A stretch of 64,000 nt of DNA from Ailanthus altissimus (lineage: Eukaryota; Streptophyta; Magnoliopsida; Sapindales; Simaroubaceae). Positions 44,950 to 57,860 of the stretch are shown here, in pieces; the first letter of the stretch is position 1, and each line of letters begins with the position of its first letter. The stretch lies in contig OX327696.1 in the NCBI GenBank assembly GCA_946807835.1, positions 3,484,501 to 3,548,500 on the forward strand. Direction: 5' to 3'. Both the position numbers and the translations under genes were made by a program. The notes beneath the pieces were generated by a model that was given only the letters and a program-made list of their open reading frames with translations, did no database searches and had not been told where the DNA came from.

Positions 44950-45108
44950 CACGTAATGATTGTTTAGGATGTGAAACCTTCAATTGAGTTATAAACATTG
45001 AATCAAAGTATAGAATAGATTTATGAAGCATAATTGTGATTCTTGAAACCTTACTTACATCATCATAAGACATTTCCCTTAATTCATATATAATTCTATC
45101 TCATCCAC
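44950..45108 (+). repeat. Athila-family LTR fragment, plus orientation
   Basis: Matches 13427-13580 of element A (blocks 'TCAATTGAGTTATAAACA', 'GAATCAAAGTRTAGA', 'CATAAGACATTTCCYTYAA', 'ATTCTATMTCATCCAC'). An isolated piece of about 160 bp, opposite in orientation to element C next to it. Confidence 0.78.
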
Positions 45109-45257
45109 CAAGAATGGAAATGATTATTCCATCTCCACCAAAAATGGGAATGATTATGCCAGTCCACCAAAATAGGAAAAATAATCGAACAATCTCCTAC
45201 TTGGATGACATAACTCATTCTACTAAACAAAAGTCTATATCAAGATCAGTCCAAATG
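45109..45257 (-). mobile_element. copia E 3' LTR remnant, polypurine tract and 3' UTR start
   Basis: The minus strand reads a purine tract CCAAGTAGGAGAT (45196-45208) and then TGTTCGATTATTTT, a copia LTR start. The LTR remnant has three near-repeats of 'CCACCAAAAATGGGAATGAT' (45106-45180). Joining across element C leads to the RNase H of copia E at 61861, so these are one element. Confidence 0.6.
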
Positions 45258-45262
45258 TGATT

Positions 45263-46765
45263 TGTTTACGCTTAAAATGTAATATGGCTATTGCAGTATA
45301 GACTGAGGTATTGATCCCACGAGGAAGCTTTTGGCAAAATAGGTTAGAATATGAAAATAGTCACAAAGGAGAAAATTAACTAATTGGTTTATGTGGATGA
45401 GATAGAATTATATATGAATTAAGAAAAAAGTCTTATGATAATGTAAGCAAGGCTTCAAGAATCACAATTATGCTTCATAAATCTATTACATACTTTGATT
45501 CAATGTATATAATTTAATTGAAAGTTTCATATCCCAAACAATCAATCAGAAGATATGTAAAATATGGCACATTTGATAATACACGTTATCTAAGATCGAT
45601 AATATATCTTTTTGACAATATTATAGTAAAATATCAATTTGAATATCAAACAATTATTGTTTTTACATATTATCTAAGATTGACAATATATCGATTGATA
45701 ATATTGCATTAAAAGATTAATATGTAAAATAGCGTAACCAATAACAATTATAATTCAACAAGAATCACATAAAAAACGCATGATTGAAAATATATAAAAC
45801 ATGAGAATTATAACCTCTTGATTATAGAAAAATAATAGATAAGAGTTTAGACACAAGTAAACTTAAAAACATTTGTAGCTCTTGACAAAGAATCAAAGTA
45901 TAGAAGTAAATTTATTACACATAAAAGTTCATCTATAACCTTGCCAAAACCTCTACCCTAGCTTACAATGCATGATAAATAGAATTATATGAGAGAATTA
46001 TAAAGTATTCAAAAACTATCCCTTAGCCTCCTAAGAGTGTCTTTATATAGGTAATGAATGGAAACATATTTAGTGTGACTTCAATCTTCCATAATTTAGG
46101 CCAACCACTCGTTCACCTAATTATAACATTATTTTGATAGTGAAAATGATCAATGTAGCCTTTAGCCGACATAAAAGTTGTAGTATTTTGTCTCTTCTTT
46201 TCATAGCCATAAGGTTCATTCAATTTGGATGAGTATCCAATGAGATATGGACAAAATACCAAAAATAAGTTAGATTTCGCCAACAACCCTTTTATCAATT
46301 TATAATACAATTTTATCTATGATAACTGCTGATTTAGACTTTACCATCAACATAAGAGTTGTTAATAATTGAGTCTATATTTCATAGCTTCAAGAATCAT
46401 ACAGATTGGGTACATATTGTGTGAAATACGGTCAAAATACGTAAGGTAGGTCAAGCTGAACGAAAGTTATAATCTAATTCTATTGTATCCATATTTTGGC
46501 TCATAAAGTGTTGGATTTGCCTTTTCAACTGTTCTTTAAGTTTGTGTGAGATTGAATCATGTTAATTCAGGTTTAAGAATTTTTTCATTGTGATTTCTAC
46601 ATTGAGAGTTACGTATATTTTACCTAAACCTGTGCAAATAATATTCATTAATCACAATTTAAAGACAACGCATTTTTTAAAGCCTAAAATACAAAAATGC
46701 TAAAATTACTGACTTTAAATGGTGGCTGAATCTCTTAAAAAATATTTATTTTAATGTGTTTACCA
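45263..46765 (-). repeat. Element C 3' LTR, 1503 bp
   Basis: Colinear with the other family LTRs. The minus strand starts TGGTAAACAC at 46765 and ends GCGTAAACA at 45263. It has a TATA-like box (minus CCTATATAAAG) near 46034-46045. Confidence 0.9.
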
Positions 46766-47970
46766 CAGTCCTTAACTAGTTTATTACTAGTCTCTAACAA
46801 TTCAAGTGTAAATTGAATATGCAAAACTAGCTAAATATTTCAAACAAAAAGTCAATTCAAGATCACTATTGCTATTATGTTTTTTTTAATTATAACTTTC
46901 AAAACTATGTGTTTGTGAACTAAGCCATAACCTTCTTACCACAAACTACAAAAGATATAACTTTGAAAATTTCTCCAAGTAAAAGCCTCAACTTTATATC
47001 CTCACAAGAAATTCAATTGTTTAAAAATCAATCATTTTTAACATGCACTAGCTTTAGGACTTCAATTGTCTTGTGAGAATAACACAAATATAGATTGGTG
47101 AGAAAATTACCTTATAAAATATTTGTCTTCTAAAATTGAATGAAGACTTTATTAAATTGAATTAATTGTTCTTTTTTTTTTCTTTTTTTTTTCATTAATT
47201 TTTTTCAAAGAAAAGAAGCATTACAAAATAAAAAAAAACAATTTATTACCAAAATATTTTATACACAATTTAAAAATTCACTTTAAATTATCTTTCAGCT
47301 ATGCAACCAACTTATTTCTTAATTCGAATAATATGAATCTAAACAAAAATTAACCAATTAAAATGATCAATGAAGATTCGTAAGCTGATTTATCAACTTT
47401 TTCATTTACTCACAAAAGATATGTGAGATTTGAAAAATATATACTTAAATATGAAAATTCTCTTGGCTATATAAATTAAATCATCCATCTTACTACAAGG
47501 CTTAACATTGTGCTAAAAAATAATAATAAACTTAATCTTTTGTAACCTAAATAGAAACATTGACTTAACTCAAACAATTTCGAAATCATACATAGGTAGA
47601 AAAGTAAATTCCTTTATACAAGAATTACTAAGACTACATGCAATAAACAACAATGCATAAAATATAAAACAAAATAACAATAAGTTAGTTAAAATGTGTT
47701 TAAAAAGTTAGAAAAAAAATCCTTACTTGGCCATTTTTAATCTAATTTGACATAGAATGCGTCTCAAGAGTTAAAAATGAACTCTGTACTCTGCCATTTT
47801 AATCAAATAGGTATATCTGACCCCATTTTCTTTTTTTGGATTGCAAAATACAACTTCTGTCTACTATCCTACCTCTAAACTTGATGAAACATTATCCTCA
47901 ATGTTTACATAGAAAAAAATAAACTATAAGGGACATTACCTGAAATGCCAATTATTCAAAAGAAACAAAC
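46766..47970 (-). other. Element C 3' UTR
   Basis: No gene. Starts after LOG, includes the 'AACATTGAGGATAATGTTTCA' motif near 47886-47908 (minus strand) and a degraded polypurine tract at 46766-46778. Confidence 0.65.
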
Positions 47971-48368
47971 CTATGGGTTTTCGGTGGATATTAAGTTGGG
48001 TCCAAGAGGCAATTTGAAATATTTCTTCCAAGGTACCAAAACCACATGGTAAAGCATTAAAAGCGTCTGCATTCCAGCTATATGCTCATGCATAGATGAG
48101 ACTCGTAATTCTTTTCCTATTATTTTCCCAATCAAGTTTTCCAAGGCTAAACCTGTAGGAATAATACCTAAAACTTGACTTTTAAATATGCAGCTGTTAA
48201 CACATACCCCATTAACCCAAAGCCACCCTCTCCATAAATCAAATGAAATTTTCTTGCAGCTAATACTTTTCCTAGATTATTTGTTGCCACTATAAACACT
48301 TTATTTTTCTTAGGATTAGATCTATAAAATACACATATTTTGAAATGTCGAATTGAGGTTTCCTCTAT
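47971..48368 (-). pseudogene. LOG: Captured LOG of element C, N-terminal two-thirds
   Basis: The minus strand is open through 'NIEETSIRHFKICVFYRSNP', the best-kept N-terminus of the three (no stop before ICVF). Then come 'LAARKFHLIYGEGGFGLMG' (LOG: LVYGGG..GLMG), a frameshift near 'YLKVKF', then 'SMHEHIAGM' with the catalytic Arg changed, '[10 protein letters not shown]' and '[12 protein letters not shown]'. It stops at the codons for 'RKPI', where a deletion between two 'AGGTTTGTTT' sequences joins it to the 3' UTR. The C-terminal third is gone. Confidence 0.85.
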
Positions 48369-48516
48369 ATTTACACTTACCTTTCTCTCAATATATGAAA
48401 ATGAAGAAACTAAAGTATTGTATTTATAGAATATCAAATGATAACAATAATTTCGGTAACCCGACAGTTTATCAGAAGAGATTAGAAAATAAAACACAAA
48501 AATTTAAAGATAATGA

Positions 48517-50019
48517 TGTTGGGATTAGTACTTACGTGCCATCCCTTTTGTGTATAAATATTTGCTTTATGTTTATACAATTATGATTTCAATATATCAC
48601 TAATTATTTTATATACAAATATGGTAAGATGCTTGTAACGTTTTAGACATTGTATGATCTGAAAGAGTTCAGATCTGATCTAAAGGAGTTTAGATCAGAA
48701 CTAAGAGTTAGTAATGCTAAAATATATAAATGCTAAAAGATAGCACTGATAAGAGTTATCAGGTTATAAGAGTTAGCAAAATCTAAAGAGTTAGAGCCTT
48801 GTTTGAAATGGGACAAAGACCTAAGAATATATTAGTAATGACGTAGTTGCAATCAGTTACAAATGGTGCTAAGAAATGTTGTTATGCAAATATGTTCTTA
48901 AACTTAATGTTCCTGATCTATCTTCACTAATGCGGGTCTGTTAGTGAAGACCTTAATAAATATAGATTAATGTATGTCTATATCTGGATAGTCCAGATAG
49001 TTAGTCTTAGCAGACCATGAGTTTAGTAGAAACTCGTATAGAGATACAAGTATTCAGTAAGGACTGAATATTGAACAGACTCACAAAGATCTCTAATAGA
49101 CATCCCATAAAGCCGTCAATAGAGGATCTTTCGAGTTGAGTAATATTCGTGGTCCTTAGACCTGAGTGCCACGGTGGACTTGTGAGTGATCCATCATACT
49201 TTGGTTCTACACATGTCAGATACCTTTTATGGTCTGACCATTGGGTGTCGCTGGGTATGGTCGGATGCTCATGAAGTCCGGTGTGTACAAATATAGAATC
49301 CATCAACTCAATTGGGTGAGTAAAATATCCTGAAACTCCAAGGTTGTATTTCAGAAAGTCTTATGGCCATAAGCAGACATATCCAAGAATTAATTTTATT
49401 CTCGAAAAAATAATATCGTAAAAGTGTTTACGGATATTATTTATTGAAATATAATTCTAGGAGAAAGAAAGAGTAAAATTCGTTCTAGGAGAAAGGAGAG
49501 AGAATTGAGAGCTTTTCCTAAGTGTTTTTCTCAAAGTGTTGAGAGAAAATGCAAAGGTTTACCAAGGTACAACATATAGAGTTGTAAAGAACTATAGAAA
49601 ACACCTAATTCTTCCAATCTCTTGGTAGTAATCATTCATAAGGACAAATTGTTTTAAGTGTTAAAACAATCATTTGCTGGAAATTCAAGGCTGCCATTCT
49701 AGCTTCACAATCCCACCGAATTTAGTTGTGAACTAGAATTGTGCAAGAGAACACTTCAAGGTGAGCTCAACAAATTGAAGCTTGGAGTTCTTGAAGAATT
49801 GTAAAGCTACCTTCATAACCGGATAGGTTATTTATTTACAATTCATTTTATATCATGCATGAAAATATATATATGAGATATATATGTGTTTGAATGATCA
49901 TACTTGTAATTACATGCTTGAGTTTGTTATATATTGTATAACATGTATGAATACTTCCGTTGCGTATTTAATTTTTGAAATTATATGCATCTAAACACAT
50001 CACACACTATATCACAACA
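48517..50019 (+). mobile_element. Solo copia LTR, 1503 bp, TSD AATGA
   Basis: TGTTGGGATTAGTAC to ATATCACAACA, flanked by AATGA at 48512-48516 and 50020-50024. Removing it restores the spacer between LOG and ORF3 of element C as seen in A. Related to the 2.2 kb LTR at 4305-6479. 'GAGAAAGGAGAGAGAATTGAGAG' (49490) may be leader sequence. No gene. Confidence 0.92.
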
Positions 50020-50123
50020 AATGACCCATAGGCATTATTTAACCAAAAGATTTGATTTTAAGACATCCATATGAGTAGCTCTACTGTTCATAAAATAAAA
50101 AGTTTGAAATTAAAACACATATA

Positions 50124-50723
50124 TTACAGGTAGTTGTGATTGTGGCTCACATCTTCCTCTAGTTTTACATCTAGTAATGGCTTAATTACCCTCCATCGGT
50201 CGGGGATAGGCTTCTCATCCAATTTTGTTTTATAAATTGGCAAACAGTGTCTTTTAGAGTAAGATTTCGAGACTATATCATTGATGTTCATTTTTGAATT
50301 TATTTCATAAATCGAGAAGTTTGCATTGCACGAGTCCACAAGGATGCGTCTCAAGAGTCAATAGGATATTATCTAAAGACTCATTACTCAATCCATCTTT
50401 AATAAATTGAATTTTATCTTCTCGATTTCTAGATACAAATCCTAAAGAACAACAACTTCGGTTACAATTCTATCGAGTATATTTATGACAAACTTGTAAC
50501 TTTTTTGCTCTTTGCCTTTTGGCATAAGAGATTTTTTCAAGACCAAGTATAAAAAAAACACCAGATAATCAAACCTTAGTTTCTATTAACCAATAAATAT
50601 CTGCAGGGATATTCTGCAATATTGATAGCTTTATTCTTTCACACCGTGCTTTGTAAATTTTAAGTAGAGCATTTGGAGGCAATGAAGGAAATAGTTTTTT
50701 AAGGCTAGCAAGAATGATATCCA
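50124..50723 (-). pseudogene. Element C ORF3, longest form
   Basis: ATG at 50721-50723 (minus), opening 'MDIILASLKKLFPSLPPNAL'. It reads to a TAA at 50124 with C-terminus 'EEDVSHNHNYL', in frame through a TGG that is TAG in A and B. About 200 codons in all, with one or more disruptions in the middle near 50540-50600 ('VWLSGVFF'). It shows that the family protein was longer than in A. Function unknown. Confidence 0.7.
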
Positions 50724-50789
50724 TTTTGAAAGAAAGTGAAAAAAAAGAGATGAATACACAGTTTGAGAGAGGATTTTTAGGGAACTAAG

Positions 50790-50930
50790 AAACTGACTTT
50801 AATAGTCATGGAGTACCGTATCCGCCATTTGACCGGGAAACAAAATCACATTAAAGAAAAAAAAAGAAGAAAATAAAATAAAATAAAATTCAAAAGAAAA
50901 TAAAAGCAAAAATAAAAAGTCAAAAGATAA
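50790..50930 (-). promoter_or_regulatory. Element C pyrimidine tract and hairpin motif
   Basis: The minus strand carries 'CGGTCAAATGGCGGATACGG' (50819-50838), then 'TACTCCATGACTATTAAAG'. It is preceded by a T/C-rich tract (A/G-rich on plus, 50855-50930), as before ORF3 in A and B. Confidence 0.5.
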
Positions 50931-50984
50931 AATATAAATAAAATATAAAATATGGTACAGATAGATTGAACCCGATTAAGCATA

Positions 50985-52300
50985 TTAGACAGGATCTACA
51001 AGAGGGATCTCGTCTAGGTACATAGAGTGGTCTACCTTTTACACATATCTTTTCAGTTGCTGTCCATTCACTTTGAAAATTCGACCATTAGTGGGGTCCT
51101 CGATTTTGATAGTATAATTAAGAAAAACGTGCCTTACCAAAAATATACCAGTCCATCTAGATCTCAACTTTTTAAGGTGTAAATGCAATCGAGAATCATA
51201 AAGATAAACCTATTTATTTGACTCAAAGTGTTTCCTTGGGATCTGTTTGTCATGAGTTACTTTCATCTTGGTTTTGTAAATCTTTGACTCAAAGTGTATC
51301 ATTTTATAGCTCTTCTATTTTTGATAATTATAACTTTCTCTTAAGGCCTGTAGCGCTCAAACCAAAATTAAGGGCTTTGATAGCATAGTAAGCTTTATGC
51401 TTTAGTTCAATAGATAAATGGCAAGCTTTCCCAAATACAAGTCGGTATGGAGACATGCCTAAGATGGTTTTGTATGTAGTGCAATATGTCTATAATGCAT
51501 CAGAAAGGCACAGAGACCAATCTTTGCAATTCGAGTTAACCATTTTTTTCAAAATCTATTTAACCTCTCTATTTACTAGCTCAACTTGTCCATTTGTTCA
51601 CGGATGGTATGCAGTGGAAACTTTGTAATTGACACTATACCTGCGCATCAAAGCTTCAAAAAAATGGTTATAGAAATGTATTCCTTGGTCACTAATGATG
51701 ACATGTGGTGTATCATTCTTTTAAGAACTTTACTATAGTTATATTATCATTAGCACAACAAGCTATAACCTCTAACCATTTTGATACATAGTCAACAGCT
51801 AGAAAAACGTAAGGGTAACCAAAAGATGAGGGAAAAGAACCCATAAAATCAATACCCCAACAATCAAATATCTCGATAACAAGAATAGGGTTAAGAGGCA
51901 TCATATGTCTTTGAGACACAGTGCTTAAATTTTGACATCTTTCACGGGAACGACAAAAATTATTAGTGTCTTTATACACACTGTAAAATTACCAGTAAAG
52001 ACTACACTGTTAAATTTTTGTGGCTGACTTTTTCATAGAAAAATGATCACCACAAGCAGCGCTAAGGTAAAAATTTAAGACACTAGAAACTTCACTTTCA
52101 AGAATACAACGTCTTATAATTTGGTCAGGATAATATTTGAAAAGTATGAATCATCTCAATTAAAATTATGTACCTCAAACAAGAACTTACGCTTATCTTA
52201 TGCACTCTAGTTAAATGGAAGTTCATCACAAACTAAATAATTTATGAGATGTGCGTACCAAGGTATTTGGCTTATAGTAAAAAGATGTTCATAAGGGAAA
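50985..52300 (-). pseudogene. Element C integrase
   Basis: 'YKDTNNFCRSRERC' (second finger Cys changed), 'WGIDFMGSFPSSFGYPYVFLA' with the first catalytic Asp, 'HHVIISDQGIHFY' and 'NGQVELVNREV' around 51590-51700, and a C-terminal end matching 'IPLVDP' near 51000. Several frameshifts. Confidence 0.8.
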
Positions 52301-52319
52301 TCATCTCGAATGAGTGCAA

Positions 52320-52700
52320 TCAGTGAACTCAAGGCGGGATAAATGATCAGTAACAATATGTTTAACGCCTTCCTTGACTTTAATGGTTAGATCAAATTCA
52401 TGCAAAAGAAGAATCCACCTAATTAAACAGGTTTTAGCATCATTCTTAGAAATAAGGTATTTAAAGGCCCAGGGTCAGTGAAAATAATTATAGGTGAATT
52501 AATCAAATAAGAAAGAAATTTATCTAAGGAAAAAACAACAACTAATAGTTCTTTTTAGTAGTAGAGTAATTCATTTGAGCATCATTCAAAGTCTTACTAA
52601 AATAATAAACAATAAAGGATTTTCCTTCCCTTTGTTGCCCAAGAACTGTCCTACAACATAATTACTTGCATCACATATAATCTCAAATGGGAGGTTCTAA
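52320..52700 (-). pseudogene. Element C RNase H
   Basis: Fragments of the domain missing from element A: 'LNDAQMNYSTT.KELL', 'IIIFTDPGPLNTLF' (TDHAALKYL damaged), 'WILLLHEFDLTIKVKEGV'. Short deletions break the frame. Confidence 0.72.
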
Positions 52701-52879
52701 TATAGTGATTATATGATAGGAGTGATGGTGAGTTTGGCGATGAGTGTTCAGAATGCCTACTCATACTCTTATGTCCATGTGAATTCATCATTTTTTAATA
52801 GAAGGTTACACAATAGGCTAGATATAACTGAAATTATTTGTATAAATCTCTTATAAAAGTTAGCATGTCTAAGAAAAGA

Positions 52880-53620
52880 TCAGACATCTTTTATAGTTTT
52901 GGGCGTAGCTAATTTAAAGATTAATTCAATTTTAGCCTTGTCAACCTCTATCCCTTCATCAGATACAATATGCCCTAAAACGATTCCTAAAGATACCATA
53001 AAGTGGCATTTCTCCAAGTTTAGCACAAGTCTTTTTTCTTCACACCTACTCAAAATAGCTTTTAAGTTAAGTAAACATAAATAAAAAGAATCACCAAAAA
53101 CAGTTAAATGATCCATAAAAATTTTCATGCATTTTTCGACTATATCAGAGAAAATAATCAGCATACAACATTGAAAATTAACTGGTGTACTACATAATCC
53201 ACATGGTTTCCTGGTGGCTGTAAAAGTGATTTTTCTTGATCTTTTATAACTATCTCAATCTGATAGTATCATGAATACCCATCAAGAAAGCAATAAAAAA
53301 GGATGTCCAGCTACGCGTTGTAAAATTTGGTTGATAAAAGGCAATGAAAAATAGTCTTTCCTGGTGGCTGTATTTAGCTTTCTATAATCAATGCACATTC
53401 GCCAACCGCTTACTACCCTAATTAGAACAGGTATCCCATTCTCAATTTTCACAATAGTAACCTCATATTTCTTAGTAACTACTTGAGTTATACTTACCCA
53501 TTAACTATTAAAAATTGGGTAGATTATACTTACATTTAATAGTTTCAAGAATTCTTTCTTCATTACTTCTTTTACTGCTAGGTTAAGTCTTTTTTTATGG
53601 GTCCCTATGGGGTTGGGCAC
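52880..53620 (-). pseudogene. Element C reverse transcriptase
   Basis: Minus-strand 'IFSDIVEKCMKIFMDHLTVF' (catalytic FMDD changed to FMDH), 'LNLEKCHFMVSLGIVLGHIV', 'LIFKLATPKTIKDV' and upstream 'WRMCIDYRKLNTATRKDYF'. Stops and a duplicated 'TTTCCTGGTGGCTGT' stretch (53208; 53356) disturb the fingers region. Confidence 0.82.
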
Positions 53621-53759
53621 CTTTCTATAAATGAATTTTATAGGTGCATATCAATGGAGAAATACCTTTAATATTAGCTATGGTCCAACCTAGTGCAGGC
53701 TTATTTTTTTTAAAAAATTTAATCAAAATTTTCTCTTGTTTAGCACTAAGTTAAGAAGA

Positions 53760-54198
53760 AATAATGATAGAAAATATATCACTTAGTCCTAAGAATACCT
53801 GTTTCAAACATTTGGGTAGTAGAGAAAGATCAACTTGTGGTGTCTTGAGATTTGATGGTTTTAGTCTCTCTCTCTCTCATGGCAACTCTTTAAAGCATGG
53901 CTGCCAAAATCGAGTCCCTTTATCATGTGAGACAAAAATACTAAACACATCAGTTGTTTTATCATGATAACACAATTCTTCAAAATCAAAATTAAGGAGG
54001 TTTACTAAAGAATCAGAGTCATGGTTTATATAATCTTCCTTCGCTACAAGTGTGAACATTTGTAGTGGCAAGAAAATGTCTCTCTAAAATAAGAGATATT
54101 TTAGACTCTATGTTAACCACAAAATGAGTATCTAAAACAAAAAAATCAATATGGTAGTACAATTTATCAATTTGTAACAAAACATCTTCTACTATTCC
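53760..54198 (-). pseudogene. Element C protease C-terminal part and linker
   Basis: Reads 'GIVEDVLLQIDKLYYHIDFF' then 'VLDTHFVVNIESKISLILER', continuing the protease after the solo LTR. Then 'YINHDSDSLVNLLNFDFEEL' matches the 'YDSLKNLLNFDFEEL' linker of element A. A deletion removes about 60 codons between the two. Confidence 0.78.
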
Positions 54199-57051
54199 TG
54201 TAGTACCCAATATCCACAACCGGTAAGAATAAGTATTTATATATATATATACGTATTTTATTTATATGTGGGTGATACTTGATTTATATATTGTTATTAT
54301 TAGTGTTTGTATAGATTAAGGACATACCATTAGCATTGGGTTTATTTGCAAGACTTTAGATTTATTTTAGGGACCAAATTATAATACTTTGAAAGTTTTA
54401 GGGGCAAATTTATAAATAACAAAACTTAGCCTCTTAGTATAAAAATACACTTTTGAAACCCTAATTCTCTCATTTTGGTCGAGCTATCCCTTTTAGAGTG
54501 AGAAAAGAGAGAGAAAAAGGGGAGAGAAACAGAAGAAGAAGAAGAAAAAGAAGAAGAAATTGGAATTTTGGATTTTGAATTTAAGAGGTATATCACAACT
54601 ATTTCTCAATTTATTGGTGTTAATTAAGTTAATTCCTTTACTTTTTGATTTCTGAAAATTTGTATAATTGAGTATTTGATGTGTATTTCGTAAGATATTG
54701 TGAGAATTGATGATGATCTATGTAGAGAGCTTGATAAATCATGATGAATTGCAGAATTTCTATTTGATAGTCTCTTGATCCAGAAATTTAATAAATTGTT
54801 GTGATTTGATTCTAGTATTGAATTTTGAGTATATTAAATTATACATGTTTAGGATTATCTGAGACTTTGAATCGATTGAAAATTCAAGAAATTGAATTTA
54901 TAGTGAATTTACCAAAATGACCCTGAAATTCTAGAAATTTTCTATGTAAACAGTATAATACAGTGGCAAACAATTTTTGGCCTACTGAATGATCTTCAAA
55001 AATTACGAATTTATGTAATATGATAATTTTATATGTCTAATAGGATATAATCAAAATTAAGAAGTTAGATCAATGTGCTTAAATTGTTATGATTTTCTAA
55101 AGAGTGTTAGTTTATTGCAGTATTTGATTAACAGATTTTTAAAGCTATGAAATAAAATAGTTTTAAAATACTTTTGGCAGTTATTTGGAAGTGAAATATT
55201 TAGCATGGACTGAGATATGTGTTCAGAGTAATTATGTGGTATTTTTATAATTTTTGAGTTAGTATATGATTTTATAAAATTGGGAGATTTAATACTGTTC
55301 AGTAAGTATAGTGATCCTGTCAGGTTAGTAGTTTGGATTCGATGGTGTGTATGGAATGGATTGTGTAAGAATTTTGATATAATATTCATATATAAGAAGG
55401 ATATATGAGTCAAGAATGATATATTCTGATTTTGGAGTAATTGGACATCATTTGATGTATTAGCAAAATTTTGTTAAGTGTAAGTGTTCAGAATAACAGG
55501 TTTTAAGAAACCAAGTATTTAGACCAATTTGATGTGATAAATGCATTGTGTATAATTTTGTAAGATATTTTAAGTATTTTGTGTGAATTGTGAGGCTTAT
55601 GAAATGATTAATTTCCATTGATAGGTTAAGGAGATTTAAGTCTTGTACCTGAAAGTGCTAAGAGGTAAGTATACTAGACGTTTTACTGAAATCACAATAA
55701 ACACAGTAATTATTTTGTATGATTTTGTAAATGGGGTTAAGAATATGTTTATGTTATGTCAAAATGTATTTGATATGAAATGTGAAAGACATATATTTAT
55801 GAATGTGAGCATTGACATTGAGCATGGACATACATATGTTTTTGAAAGCTCACTTTCAAAATGAAATGTGTTTAACAAAGAAAGCTTTGAAGTGTAATAT
55901 GTCCATGAGAAACATTTTGTATTTTGAGGATGCTTGAACTCACTGTTGACTTAGTAGGTATCTTATGTGATTTGTGAAGCCTTTATGTGTGGCATTTCCT
56001 TCGGGATTGGTATATGTTATGTGTTCCGTAGTAGGGAGGATCCTATTGGTACCTAAAGGAAGATTGAGTCATCACATTCGTGTGGTAGCGTATTGGTACA
56101 TGTGAGAGGACTCACCGATGATCAGGGTGAGGGTTTAGCTCTTACCTTCGGGCTTGAGCATTATATATGTGTAATTTATACCTCACTTGTACTATTCCTC
56201 TCATACGGTATGTAACCTACGAGTGACATTTGGGTTATTATGTGATATGTGATGTGTAAGTCCTACTAAGTAGTAGTTGAGTGATAGTATTCCTGTAATA
56301 TGTTTTGAAAGAATGTGTAAGCGCTTACATGATATGTGATTTGATAAGATTATGATTTTGATTGATCACAGCATATCATACATATGCATTGTGTACATAT
56401 ATGTATTTGTATTTTATATATGAAAAACTAGCATGCTTACTGAGTTTTATACTCATTATAGTTTATGGTGATTTCAGGTAAATAAGGTACATGTGTGCTT
56501 AGCGGATTTGGCAAGGCTTCTGCTGTTTCTTGGGTTCCCTAAGTTGTTAGGTTGCTGAGTGTTTCATTTGGGGACACGTGGGATATGATATTTGATTTGT
56601 CCCTATTGAATAAGTACTTATGTATTATTTTATTGGGGATGGATTGGATTTGGTTTAAGTTTTATAAGTGTGGTTATTGGATGATTTTAAGTAAGAATTT
56701 GCAATGAATATATTCTGGGCTCCCAGTAATAAAGTTGCTACTGGTGACGTAGTAGAGTGTTAATCTTTGAGAAAACTCTGCTATCTTCGGTTTAATAATT
56801 ATCCCAGTCATAATTCAATTGCTATAATTCTGAAAGAAATTGAAATGAATGTTCAAATATGTTCAATAGAAGATTATGTGTACATGTTAGATTATGAGTT
56901 GATTTTTAGTGTTGAACTTACTAGCAACTTACTAAGGATTCCTATGTTGAATTAAAGTTCAAATTTTTGTGTAATATTATTTATGAGTGCACATTTTTGA
57001 ATAAATGTAAGTGATGTCGTGTGTCAGATCTTTTGGGTCTGGGGCGTGACA
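54199..57051 (+). mobile_element. Solo LTR, 2853 bp, TSD ATTCC
   Basis: TGTAGTACCCAATATCC to GGGGCGTGACA, flanked by ATTCC at 54194-54198 and 57052-57056 within the protease codons of element C. Reverse-oriented relative of 32516-35231. TATAAAAA (54438-54445), then 'GAAACCCTAATTCTCTC' and a GA-rich run (54500-54560), look like the promoter and start of transcript. The frames at 55643-55864 and 56767-56955 have no recognisable product. There is no internal retroelement sequence. Confidence 0.93.
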
Positions 57052-57860
57052 ATTCCCTATGGTTTCTTGATTAATTTGTCAGCTAATTATAGGACTAAAG
57101 ATGTAGGTTTAATCTCACTATGTCCCAATTGCAAGTAAATAGAATAAGGCATTAAATTTACACTTGCTCCTAAGTCTAACAAAGCTTGACCAAACTTATG
57201 TGTCCTAATTTAACAGGAGATTGCGGGACATCCTGGGTCTTTATACTTAGGTGCATTCTTTTGTTCAATCACTGCATTTACCTGTTCTGTCAAAAATACA
57301 ATTTTCTTTACATAGTATTCTCTTTTGATAATGCACAAATCCTTGATGACTTTGGCATAAGTTGGTACCTGTTTCAAATGCAACAAGGGAAGATTAATCT
57401 TAACTTGTTTTAAATTTTCTAAAATCTTACATTGAATTTCTTAATTTTTCCTAATAGGTTGAAAAGCTTAGGGAAAAGGTACTGGGATTAAAAACTTACT
57501 TTCGGGCTCCTTTCAACTATTGCCTCTTTTTTATAAGGGGCATCTTTACTACTCGAAAATGTGTTGGTTAGAGAAGTAGGCTCACTCATAATCTTACTAC
57601 TTCGAGTAGTAATGGCATTGACTTCTTTGAGATTTTATGCATCAGAAGTATAAGCTTGTGCTATGAATTGTCCTTTTAGATTGGATTGAGGCTGAGAAGG
57701 AAACTTACCTCTCTCTTGTACAGTTAAGGCATTGATCAGCTTAGTGATTTGACTCTTGATTTCTTTGATTTCGTTTACCACCTGTGCAAGAATTGTTTCA
57801 AATTTTTGATTAGTCTTACTTTGTGCTTTTATAAATGCTTATAATGTATCATCTAAAGAA
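57052..57860 (-). pseudogene. Element C gag-pol linker and protease start
   Basis: The minus strand has 'KINKLISALTVQERGKFPSQ', 'NAITTRSSK' and 'CPAISC' with 'FGQALLDLGASVNLM' (protease Asp near 57170), leading into the solo LTR insertion at ATTCC. Here the Gln before ALLDLG is intact; it is a stop in element A. Confidence 0.78.

Noticed and set aside
53208..53370. Recent duplication within the element C RT
   Set aside because: Only about 15 bases are shared between 53208 and 53356; too short to separate from local replication slippage.
55643..56955. Frames inside 54199-57051
   Set aside because: Same reason: non-coding LTR sequence with chance open frames.
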